13,742 bases of DNA from Merdimonas faecigallinarum. GTDB lineage: Bacteria > Bacillota > Clostridia > Lachnospirales > Lachnospiraceae. The stretch lies in NCBI GenBank assembly GCA_019119285.1, contig DWXJ01000100.1, positions 1 to 13,742 of the forward strand. The letters are read 5' to 3'. A program made the position numbers and the translations under genes. Below the pieces are notes generated by a model. It did no database searches. It was not told where the DNA came from and was given only the letters and a program-made list of their open reading frames with translations. Positions 8,040 through 13,742 of the stretch are shown here, in pieces (the first letter of the stretch is position 1; the number at the start of each line of letters is the position of its first letter).

Positions 8040-8072
8040 CCACTTTCGCTCCTTTACTGACTGATCTTTCTA

Positions 8073-9092
8073 TTAGCGATTTCCATACATTTTTTCATAG
8101 TAGTTCTGATACTCGCCGGAAATAATGGTCTCCCACCACTCCTTATTGTCCAGATACCACTGAATGGTCTTCTTGATGCCATCCGCAAACTTGGTCTCCG
8201 GCAGCCATCCCAGCTCATTGTGGATCTTGGTGGGATCAATGGCATACCGCATGTCATGGCCTTTTCTGTCTGTCACGTAAGTGATCAGGCTCTCCGGCTT
8301 GCCCAGTTCTTTACAGATGATCTTAACGATATCGATATTCCTCATCTCATTGTGGCCGCCGATATTGTAAACTTCACCCACACGTCCCTTATGGATAATC
8401 AGGTCGATGGCCTTGCAGTGATCCTCTACATACAGCCAGTCACGGACATTTTCACCTTTTCCGTATACCGGCAGAGGCTTGTCATTTAACGCATTGGCAA
8501 TCATCAGCGGGATCAGCTTCTCCGGGAAATGATAGGGTCCGTAGTTGTTGGAGCAGCGGCTGATGGTCACCGGCAGGCCATAGGTTCTGTGGTAAGCCAG
8601 TACCAGCAGATCGGCCGCAGCCTTGGAGGAACTATAAGGGCTGCTGGTGTGGATCGGCGTCTCCTCGGTAAAGAACAGGTCCGGACGGTCCAGAGGCAGG
8701 TCGCCATATACTTCATCGGTAGATACCTGATGGTATCTCTGAATGCCGTACTTTCTGCAGGCGTCCATCAGGACAGCCGTTCCCTTGATGTTAGTATCCA
8801 GGAAGACTTCTGGGTTCTCAATAGAACGGTCCACGTGGCTTTCTGCAGCAAAGTTCACCACCATATCCGGATGCTCTTCCTCAAACAGTTTATACACTGC
8901 TTCTCTGTCGGTAATGCTTTCCTTTACAAAGCGGAAATTCGGATTGTCCATCACCGGCGCCAGGGTAGATAAGTTTCCTGCATAGGTCAGGCAGTCCAGG
9001 CACACAATCCGGTAGTCCGGGTACTTGTCCAGCATGTGAAATACAAAGTTGCTTCCGATAAATCCGGCTCCGCCGGTTACAATGATTGTCAT
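8073..9092 (-). CDS. rfbB: dTDP-glucose 4,6-dehydratase
   Basis: RmlB, converting dTDP-D-glucose to dTDP-4-keto-6-deoxy-D-glucose with tightly bound NAD+, the second step of dTDP-rhamnose synthesis. The 339 residues match the family length. Motifs are the Rossmann GGAGFIG at 7-13, NFAAESHVDRSI, VSTDEVYGDL (123-132, with the dehydratase Thr-Asp-Glu triad 125-127), SPYSSSKAAADLLV (Tyr153, Lys157), SNNYGPYHFPEKLIPL and GENVRDWLYVEDHC. I start it at ATG 9092, where the protein begins directly with the Rossmann strand and AAAAGGAG lies nine bases upstream. An in-frame ATG at 9125 would place that site inside the gene and add 11 residues (NNRKEKENVN) foreign to the family. It follows rfbA after a 76-base gap that contains a hairpin. 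Confidence 0.97.
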   Translation of the reverse strand: MTIIVTGGAGFIGSNFVFHMLDKYPDYRIVCLDCLTYAGNLSTLAPVMDNPNFRFVKESITDREAVYKLFEEEHPDMVVNFAAESHVDRSIENPEVFLDTNIKGTAVLMDACRKYGIQRYHQVSTDEVYGDLPLDRPDLFFTEETPIHTSSPYSSSKAAADLLVLAYHRTYGLPVTISRCSNNYGPYHFPEKLIPLMIANALNDKPLPVYGKGENVRDWLYVEDHCKAIDLIIHKGRVGEVYNIGGHNEMRNIDIVKIICKELGKPESLITYVTDRKGHDMRYAIDPTKIHNELGWLPETKFADGIKKTIQWYLDNKEWWETIISGEYQNYYEKMYGNR

Positions 9093-9101
9093 ATTTACGT
9101 T

Positions 9102-9109
9102 CTCCTTTT
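9102..9109 (-). promoter_or_regulatory. Ribosome binding site deciding the rfbB start
   Basis: AAAAGGAG on the minus strand, nine bases before ATG 9092. It lies inside the alternative frame from ATG 9125 and therefore argues for the shorter protein. Confidence 0.75.
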
Positions 9110-9133
9110 CTTTTCTGTTATTCATACAGTATT

Positions 9134-9153
9134 AATACGGATTGCTCCGTATT
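9134..9153 (-). repeat. Perfect inverted repeat between rfbA and rfbB
   Basis: AATACGGA, a four-base loop, then TCCGTATT: a perfect eight-base-pair hairpin in the 76-base rfbA-rfbB gap. On the minus (transcribed) strand no T-tract follows, so it does not look like a full terminator. It could act in mRNA processing or stability, partial attenuation, or protein binding. On the plus strand TTCTTTT follows, but no plus-strand gene is present to use it. Confidence 0.6.
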
Positions 9154-9168
9154 TCTTTTGTCCCTATA

Positions 9169-10065
9169 TTAATACAGGTTTTCTTGGTATTTTCCATCTA
9201 CGACGTCTTTTAAATACTGACCGTACTGGTTTTTCTTCAACACTTCGTAAACATCCATCACCGCATCTTTGCTGATCCAGCCGTTGAGATAAGCGATCTC
9301 TTCCAGGCAGGCGATCTTCCGGTGCTGGTGGGTCTCCATGGTCTTGACAAAGTTGGTGGCATCTACCAGACTCTCATGGGTTCCTGTGTCTAGCCAGGTA
9401 AAGCCCTGACCCAGAAGTTCCACGTTGAGGGACTCGTCTTCCAGATAAATCCGGTTCAGGTCTGTGATCTCCAGCTCGCCACGCTTGCCCGGCTTTAAGC
9501 CTTTGGCATACTCGACCACCCGGTTGTCATAGAAGTAAAGACCGGTCACGCAGTAATTGCTCTTGGGATGCTCCGGCTTCTCCTCGATGGAGATGGCCTT
9601 GCCGCTGTGGTCGAACTCCACGATACCGAACCGCTCCGGATCGTCCACATAATAACCAAATACAGTGGCGCCTTTTCCTTCTTCCGCATTCTTTACCGCC
9701 GCTTTCAGACGCTTTTTCAGGCCGTGTCCGGCAAAGATGTTGTCACCCAGCACCATGGCCACACAGTCATCTCCGATGAACTCCTCGCCTATGATGAAGG
9801 CCTGGGCCAGTCCGTCTGGACTTGGCTGCACCGCATAAGAAAGATCTACGCCAAACTGATGGCCGTCCCCCAGAAGTTCCTGGAATCTGGGTGTATCCTG
9901 CGGAGTGGAGATGATAAGGATGTCACGGATCCCTGCATTCATCAGCACCGACATAGGATAATAGATCATCGGCTTGTCATAGATCGGTAATAACTGTTTG
10001 GAAGTTACCATGGTCAGAGGATAAAGGCGTGTGCCGGATCCTCCTGCTAAGATAATGCCTTTCAT
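9169..10065 (-). CDS. rfbA: Glucose-1-phosphate thymidylyltransferase
   Basis: RmlA, the first and usually feedback-inhibited enzyme of the pathway, joining dTTP and glucose-1-phosphate to dTDP-glucose with release of pyrophosphate. The 298 residues match the family. The nucleotidyltransferase signature LAGGSGTRLYPLT (6-18) is present, followed by TSKQLLPIYDKPMIYYP, QPSPDGLAQAF, the metal-binding VLGDNIF (Asp108), SIEEKPEHPKSN, GLYFYD, ELEITDLN and TWLDTGTHESL. I start it at ATG 10065: AAAGGAGG lies ten bases upstream and the protein opens directly with the dTTP-binding strand. The in-frame codon at 10110 would add 15 residues (VHTKKRIYKGGFLS) that include the ribosome binding site. It is the first gene of the rhamnose operon and follows the terminator of the AAA-protein gene. 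Confidence 0.97.
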   Translation of the reverse strand: MKGIILAGGSGTRLYPLTMVTSKQLLPIYDKPMIYYPMSVLMNAGIRDILIISTPQDTPRFQELLGDGHQFGVDLSYAVQPSPDGLAQAFIIGEEFIGDDCVAMVLGDNIFAGHGLKKRLKAAVKNAEEGKGATVFGYYVDDPERFGIVEFDHSGKAISIEEKPEHPKSNYCVTGLYFYDNRVVEYAKGLKPGKRGELEITDLNRIYLEDESLNVELLGQGFTWLDTGTHESLVDATNFVKTMETHQHRKIACLEEIAYLNGWISKDAVMDVYEVLKKNQYGQYLKDVVDGKYQENLY

Positions 10066-10075
10066 AGATAGAAAG

Positions 10076-10083
10076 CCTCCTTT
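10076..10083 (-). promoter_or_regulatory. Ribosome binding site deciding the rfbA start
   Basis: AAAGGAGG on the minus strand, ten bases before ATG 10065. It lies inside the alternative frame from 10110 and supports the shorter, family-typical N-terminus. Confidence 0.8.
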
Positions 10084-10138
10084 GTATATTCTCTTCTTAG
10101 TATGTACCAATTCAGTCTTATGTTATCAGTCTGAAGAC

Positions 10139-10144
10139 ATTATA
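10139..10144 (-). promoter_or_regulatory. Candidate -10 element for the rhamnose operon
   Basis: A perfect TATAAT on the minus strand directly behind the AAA-protein terminator stem, about 75 bases before rfbA. The best -35 match is TTGAAG with a 19-base spacer, which would lie across the terminator hairpin. No other convincing promoter is visible in the 110-base gap. The operon needs one if the terminator works, but the call rests mainly on the -10. Confidence 0.35.
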
Positions 10145-10166
10145 AAAGGTGACGCTAGGTCACCTT
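10143..10166 (-). terminator. Likely rho-independent terminator of the AAA-ATPase-like gene
   Basis: On the minus strand AAGGTGAC, a five-base loop and GTCACCTT form a perfect eight-base stem beginning nine bases after the stop codon. The T-run is short (four T including the stem end) before ATAATG, so efficiency may be moderate. The stem is symmetrical, but no convergent gene exists on the plus strand. Confidence 0.65.
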
Positions 10167-10175
10167 CAAGTCTTT

Positions 10176-11318
10176 TTAACAATTTGTAACATTTTCAGCA
10201 GATTGCACAATTCTATCCCTTGCATCCTGAAATCTCTCCTTAATCTCACGGTTGGGTATCTTTACATAACCATCATGATAAGACAAGAATCCATATACCA
10301 CCATTGCAGACAGGATCTCGTCCCGTGTATTCATCTGAAACTCTGATGCACTGTAACCCTTCAATCGAACCTCTACAGGAATATCCGCCACCATCTTTAC
10401 AATATCTTCCCGCACTTCATCAATATTATGCTCTATGCAGTCGGCAACTTCATTCATAGGTCCTGTTTCTGTCCAGTAATTCAGACATTTGCCTCTTGTC
10501 AAGGCAAAATTAACCGACCTGGGGTTAAACAGACTTTTTCCGTCACTGGTAAAATATCCGTCATACCAATATTTCACCTCATCAAAAGAAAGTGTCCCTG
10601 CCTTTCTGCAAAGTTCTTTTACTTCATCTTCATCAAATCCGAAATATCTGTCAAACTCACTGTCATTCATAAAAGAGAATTCTTCAAACATATTCAGTTC
10701 CGATCCACTGGAATGTTTCGCAATTGGCAGGACCCCAGTCATATAAACCAGATCCACATATGGCTGGTCCTTCAAAAGCCCCTTCAGGAAATCCAGGTAA
10801 GCAGCTTTTGTATTCTGAGTCATAAACTCTTTTCCCAAAACCGCATCCCATTCATCCAATACAAATATAAAGGACTCTTCCGCATCCATAAACATACGGC
10901 TGATCATGGAGTATTCCTTTCCGGCCAGCTTGGGATACGCTTCTATCAGATCTGCCTTCAGGCCATCCAGGATTCCCCGGATATATGTTTCATAACTCTG
11001 ACAAATATCCGGCATGCGGCTGCAGTCGATATATATGACATTATGCCGATTTAAATGTTTCTGATAATCTCTGGTTTTTGCAATAGCGAGCGATTCAAAC
11101 ACCGAAGATGCGTTCAGGCCTTTCGCAAAATATGCCCCAACCATATTCGCATTAACCGTTTTCCCAAAACGACGGGGACGGGTTACGCATACATACTGGT
11201 TTCCCGTACCGATACGTGCTGAAAGCTTTTCCAACATCCTGCTCTTGTCCACATAAATTTTACTATTTACTGCTTTTTCAAATAGCACAAGCGGTGTCTT
11301 TACGTTCAGATAATACAT
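10176..11318 (-). CDS. AAA-ATPase-like protein (PF09820 type) lacking the C-terminal nuclease domain
   Basis: A 380-residue P-loop protein of the AAA-ATPase-like family common in gut Clostridia and Bacteroidetes. Its cellular role is not established. The N-terminal NTPase core shows the degenerate Walker A RPRRFGKT (47-54) typical of this family, Walker B IFVLDEWDAV (151-160), YMTGVLPIAK (192-201), FGFDEDEV, and WYDGY (251-255). The frame ends soon after YVKIPNREIKERF. Usual members run to 500-plus residues and continue there into a PD-(D/E)XK nuclease domain, which is absent here. No nuclease remnant fits in the 110 bases before rfbA, and a hairpin terminator follows the stop by nine bases, so the short form looks settled. 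Start ATG 11318 has AGGTGAGG just upstream. Base composition is visibly more AT-rich than the rhamnose genes, suggesting separate acquisition. Domain assignment is firm; function unknown. Confidence 0.85.
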   Translation of the reverse strand: MYYLNVKTPLVLFEKAVNSKIYVDKSRMLEKLSARIGTGNQYVCVTRPRRFGKTVNANMVGAYFAKGLNASSVFESLAIAKTRDYQKHLNRHNVIYIDCSRMPDICQSYETYIRGILDGLKADLIEAYPKLAGKEYSMISRMFMDAEESFIFVLDEWDAVLGKEFMTQNTKAAYLDFLKGLLKDQPYVDLVYMTGVLPIAKHSSGSELNMFEEFSFMNDSEFDRYFGFDEDEVKELCRKAGTLSFDEVKYWYDGYFTSDGKSLFNPRSVNFALTRGKCLNYWTETGPMNEVADCIEHNIDEVREDIVKMVADIPVEVRLKGYSASEFQMNTRDEILSAMVVYGFLSYHDGYVKIPNREIKERFQDARDRIVQSAENVTNC

Positions 11319-11393
11319 ACCCTCACCTGCCCTTACATCCTTTATCTGCTTTTATATCCTTCCAATTAAAACTTTCTTTCCGAAAAATGCTAA

Positions 11394-11424
11394 TTCATAC
11401 TCCCAGCCTCCCGAAAACTGCCAA
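11394..11424 (-). promoter_or_regulatory. Weak promoter candidate with 19-base spacer upstream of the AAA gene
   Basis: On the minus strand TTGGCA (11419-11424, five of six) and TATGAA (11394-11399, four of six) are separated by 19 bases, in the gap between the MerR-methyltransferase and AAA genes. Long 19 to 20 base spacers are typical of MerR-activated promoters. However, no clear dyad is visible in the spacer, so this may be chance. Confidence 0.2.
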
Positions 11425-11428
11425 GATA

Positions 11429-12697
11429 TCAACCATTTTTACCCTTATCTGTATTATACCGGCATCCCGTATAAAAAGCAATCCGCTCCGCCTTTCCATA
11501 TTTTTCATTCTCAAATTCTCTGGAAGCCACAAATACCCCCGCATCCTTCGTAATCCGCAGCCCTCCATTCGTCCGCTTCTTCACATAGGCAAAGAACTCC
11601 CGGTACCGCTCCGGGATATACTGCCCCTGGTTGCCGTGACAGGACAGGATGTAGGAAATCAAAGGCTCCGGATCCGGTACGATCAGGCAGTCTTCGTAGG
11701 TTCGCCACTCCACATCTGTAAAACAGGGCTTCAGCATATCCCTGCCATTCTCCCGGCCAAACCGCTCGTAAAGCTTATCTGCGGACAGCACGATATGTTC
11801 GTCAAAACCCTGCACCAGTTCACTGACTTCTTTCATATGGTCGTTCCCGTAGGTGCTGCAGACCAGCTTCCCGCCCGGCTTTAACACTCTTCGGATCTCC
11901 TGTACCGCTTTTCCTGGATCCTCACAGTAAAAAAGCACATGACCGGCAATCACCAGATCAAAGCTTTCATCCGCACAGGGGATCTGCTGGCAGTCCATCA
12001 CCTGAAAGTCAAACCGCTTGTCCTCTGTCCCAAGGGCACGCCTGGCATCCCTCAGCATGCCTTCCGAAATGTCAGAGAGCAGGATCTCCACATCTTCCGG
12101 TATATTTTCCCGGTTCTTTAGCCAAAGGGTTCCGTCTCCGCATCCTACCTCCAGGATCCGCATGCCTGGCCGGATCTCGCACTGCTCATACACCCAGGGA
12201 AACCAGCCTGTAGGATTCTGGGCATAATGGCTGTGCAGACTGATCCGGGAGGAAATGTTGGAAGCATTCTGATACTGATTTTTCAGGCTCTGCTCCATAC
12301 CGGTCAGATGGATCAGGTTCAGCATCCGGCTCCAGTCGATGGTATGCTCCTCCTGAATGGCATCCGCCGTATCCTTAATAGCCTGCTCCACCAGCTGCAT
12401 CTGCTCGATCCGATCCTGCACCAGCTTCCGCTGGATCTTTAACGAATTCAGCATAAAATGATAGTCCGAATCCGCCACCGTCATCTCCCGGATATCATCC
12501 AAGGAGAATCCCAGATACTTCAAAAGCAGGATCTGCTGCAGTCTTGCAAAATCCTCGTCCGTATAGAAACGAGCCCCCGCTTCTGTCACAAGCGAGGGCT
12601 TTAAGATATTCTGTTTATCATAGTAACGTATCGTCCGGAGCGTCACGCCCGCCATGCGGGCGAACTCACCGGAAGAATAATAACCTGGTTTTTTCAT
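11429..12697 (-). CDS. MerR-family regulator fused to a SAM-dependent methyltransferase
   Basis: A 422-residue fusion. Residues 6-75 are a MerR-type winged helix-turn-helix: YSSGEFARMAGVTLRTIRYYDKQNILKP, in two parts, then ARFYTDEDFARLQQILLLKYLGFSLDDI. A helical dimerisation region follows (about 77-115). From about 150 the chain becomes a class I methyltransferase: LEVGCGDGTLW (182-192, SAM motif I), LLSDISEGML (206-215), FDLVIAGHVLFYCEDP (246-261) and VLKPGGKLV (271-279). A DNA-binding regulator whose effector domain is an enzyme suggests control linked to SAM or a methylated small molecule; that is inference. Start ATG 12697 has GGAAAG two bases upstream, a weak and close site. The gene begins 23 bases after the last gene of the small-protein cassette and may share its transcript. 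Methyltransferase substrate and target promoter are unknown. Confidence 0.88.
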   Translation of the reverse strand: MKKPGYYSSGEFARMAGVTLRTIRYYDKQNILKPSLVTEAGARFYTDEDFARLQQILLLKYLGFSLDDIREMTVADSDYHFMLNSLKIQRKLVQDRIEQMQLVEQAIKDTADAIQEEHTIDWSRMLNLIHLTGMEQSLKNQYQNASNISSRISLHSHYAQNPTGWFPWVYEQCEIRPGMRILEVGCGDGTLWLKNRENIPEDVEILLSDISEGMLRDARRALGTEDKRFDFQVMDCQQIPCADESFDLVIAGHVLFYCEDPGKAVQEIRRVLKPGGKLVCSTYGNDHMKEVSELVQGFDEHIVLSADKLYERFGRENGRDMLKPCFTDVEWRTYEDCLIVPDPEPLISYILSCHGNQGQYIPERYREFFAYVKKRTNGGLRITKDAGVFVASREFENEKYGKAERIAFYTGCRYNTDKGKNG

Positions 12698-12720
12698 AGC
12701 TTTCCATTATCTCAATTCAA

Positions 12721-12942
12721 TTATTTAACAACCTGCTTTGTCTCATATTCCTGTTTTAGTTCTTCTGCCAGATACTCGTCACTCATACAATGCATATCAG
12801 AAACCCCGTCCCGCATCAACTGATAGACTTCAGAATGATAGAAGAATTCCAGTGCATCATCCAGCGAGATATTCATTCTCCCGGCAAAACACTCAATGAC
12901 ACGGCTATACTTTTTTTGAAGTAAAATCGGATTCGCATTCAT
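12721..12942 (-). CDS. Conserved small protein of the DUF3791/DUF3990 cassette
   Basis: A 73-residue acidic cytosolic protein, the last gene of a three-gene overlapping cassette. From memory, small proteins with the pattern ISLDDALEFFYHSEVYQL plus SDMHCMSDEYLAEEL recur beside DUF3990 genes in Clostridia. I am not sure which family name databases use. It has no membrane segment or recognised catalytic motif and is predicted mostly helical. The ATG at 12942 overlaps the TGA of the DUF3990 gene by four bases (ATGA), with GGGGAG nine bases upstream, so translation is probably coupled. It could bind or restrain the DUF3990 product, as an antitoxin-like partner would, but nothing in the sequence proves this. 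The MerR-methyltransferase gene follows after 23 bases. Confidence 0.8.
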   Translation of the reverse strand: MNANPILLQKKYSRVIECFAGRMNISLDDALEFFYHSEVYQLMRDGVSDMHCMSDEYLAEELKQEYETKQVVK

Positions 12943-13409
12943 ACCCTTTCACTCCCCTCAAAACGCAAACAACTCAGAGCTTTTTCTGTTCGAAAACAAA
13001 ACTGCAAGTTCGGTTTTTCATAGCGCAGACGGTTAAGAGCTTCCGTCTTATCAATCAGACCGTCAAAAAATAACTCTACGGTATTAAACACCTTATCATT
13101 TGCCACGCCTCCGATCACAAGATCATAACCGGTAGTATCTTTCTCTCTTCGACAGTTCAGGATAAAATCCAACCACTCTTCAGAATAGGAGTCAAATTCC
13201 AGCACTTTCAGATTCTCTTCACAGCTTTCATCAAATGCATAACGGGAAATAATCCCTTCTTTACCGCGGCGTCTAAACTTACCACACCACTTTGCAGCCT
13301 GCTCATACAGAGGTGTAACATAAAATCCGCAACCAAAGTCTACGTTGGTACGGGAATGAACCAGGTCCGGCTCTGCAATTTCCATGTAAGAACCATGATA
13401 CAGAATCAT
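12939..13409 (-). CDS. DUF3990-family protein, possibly ADP-ribosyltransferase-like
   Basis: A 156-residue cytosolic protein, middle gene of the cassette. It has the DUF3990 hallmarks: LYHGS near the start (3-7, His5), VDFGCGFYVT (23-32), EQAAKWC (36-42), YDLVIGGVANDKVF (95-108), and a C-terminal NLQFCFRTEKALSCLRF (134-150). The layout His near the N-terminus, Tyr about 25 residues on, and a polar Gln136 before the last strands resembles the H-Y-E/Q layout of ADP-ribosyltransferase folds. I recall this family being grouped with that superfamily, but activity is unproven. The start at ATG 13409 overlaps the preceding gene's TGA by four bases; its own stop overlaps the next gene in the same way. 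It could be a toxin or a modifier of cellular or phage targets; neighbours on both sides would be its partners. Confidence 0.82.
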   Translation of the reverse strand: MILYHGSYMEIAEPDLVHSRTNVDFGCGFYVTPLYEQAAKWCGKFRRRGKEGIISRYAFDESCEENLKVLEFDSYSEEWLDFILNCRREKDTTGYDLVIGGVANDKVFNTVELFFDGLIDKTEALNRLRYEKPNLQFCFRTEKALSCLRFEGSERV

Positions 13410-13642
13410 ACATGCACCCCTCTCTCTTTCATTACATCAAGAATATCTCTCACAATGTACTCCCTGCTCTGAGTATGAAGGATATCGTATTCCGGAATGA
13501 TATAGTCATTCAGGATATTGCTTTCTTCGGTAAGCGCCTGATATACCCGTTCCGCATTTACGCCAAGTTCTTTTGCAACATTTTCAATACAAAATACAGC
13601 GAATTCCAATTCTCTGGAGTTTTTGATTGTTCCTTCCGGCAT
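13406..13642 (-). CDS. DUF3791-family small protein
   Basis: A 78-residue protein and the first gene of the three-gene cassette. It matches the DUF3791 pattern: FAVFCIENVAKELGV (14-28), VYQALTEESNILNDYI (33-48), then YDILHTQSREYIVRDILDVM (53-72), ending in a short charged tail. It has no signal peptide or membrane segment. The function is unknown. DUF3791 genes typically sit beside DUF3990 genes, and here the last four bases overlap the DUF3990 start (ATGA), indicating coupled translation and near-equal synthesis. The start at ATG 13642 has AAGGA about 11 bases upstream, a moderate site. No clear promoter is visible in the 33 bases before it, so transcription may come from further upstream. 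Confidence 0.85.
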   Translation of the reverse strand: MPEGTIKNSRELEFAVFCIENVAKELGVNAERVYQALTEESNILNDYIIPEYDILHTQSREYIVRDILDVMKERGVHV

Positions 13643-13675
13643 TTCGAATCATTCCTTCCGTGTCATTCATATAGA

Positions 13676-13742
13676 TTATGGCTTTATTTTATCTAACTCC
13701 GTATCCTTCTCTTCTAATTGACGCTCCTGTATCTTCAGATTC
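13676..13742 (-). CDS. C-terminal end of an unidentified gene (partial)
   Basis: A reading frame entering from the right edge covers 21 sense codons and ends with TAA at 13678-13676. The residues (NLKIQERQLEEKDTELDKIKP) are highly charged and could be the tail of a coiled coil. The other two minus-strand frames hit stops as well, but give a less protein-like composition or stop at once. It ends 33 bases before the DUF3791 gene. Too little is visible to name a family. Confidence 0.4.
   Translation of the reverse strand, partial: NLKIQERQLEEKDTELDKIKP

Noticed and set aside
12698..12720. Promoter for the MerR-methyltransferase in the 23-base gap.
   Set aside because: A GATAAT-like element is present but no -35 at an acceptable distance; too weak to call.
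13643..13675. Promoter directly upstream of the DUF3791 gene.
   Set aside because: TATATG is visible, but the matching -35 position reads TTAGAT, only two of six consensus bases.

Overview
The window looks like a chromosomal segment of an anaerobic Firmicute of the class Clostridia, most likely a Lachnospiraceae relative. The evidence is the protein families, strong AGGAGG-type ribosome binding sites, moderate GC and the mix of cell-surface genes. This is inferred from sequence only; no similarity search was possible. Every supported gene is on the minus strand, so the window reads biologically from right to left.

Region A (about 13742 to 12721) is an accessory block. It starts with the last codons of an unidentified gene. 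A tightly overlapping three-gene cassette follows: a DUF3791-type small protein, a DUF3990-type protein that I regard as possibly ADP-ribosyltransferase-like, and a second conserved small protein. Both junctions are ATGA overlaps. Region B (12697 to 10176) holds a MerR-type regulator fused to a SAM-dependent methyltransferase, only 23 nt after the cassette. An AAA-ATPase-like protein follows that lacks the nuclease domain its relatives usually carry. A compact hairpin terminator closes this block.

Region C (10065 to 6449) is the complete dTDP-L-rhamnose operon in the transcribed order rfbA, rfbB, rfbD, rfbC. It converts glucose-1-phosphate to dTDP-L-rhamnose and ends at a strong rho-independent terminator. 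Region D (6343 to 2406) begins with a HipA-like kinase-fold protein under a very strong ribosome binding site. A tandem two-domain GT2 glycosyltransferase and a single-domain GT2 glycosyltransferase follow, in what looks like one operon. Region E (2277 to 1) has its own promoter and encodes a polyprenyl-phosphate hexose-1-phosphate transferase that starts with TTG. The N-terminal 285 codons of a LytR-CpsA-Psr (LCP) protein come next and run off the window.

Regions C to E form a coherent rhamnose-containing cell-surface polysaccharide pathway: sugar-nucleotide supply, priming of undecaprenyl phosphate, chain extension by GT2 enzymes, and probably transfer of the finished chain to peptidoglycan by the LCP protein. 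No flippase, polymerase or ABC exporter lies in the window. The less ordinary elements are the HipA-like kinase at the head of the glycosyltransferase operon, the DUF3791/DUF3990/small-protein cassette with the adjacent MerR-methyltransferase, and the nuclease-less AAA protein. No intergenic stretch exceeds 130 bases, and I see no tRNA, rRNA, CRISPR array or insertion sequence.
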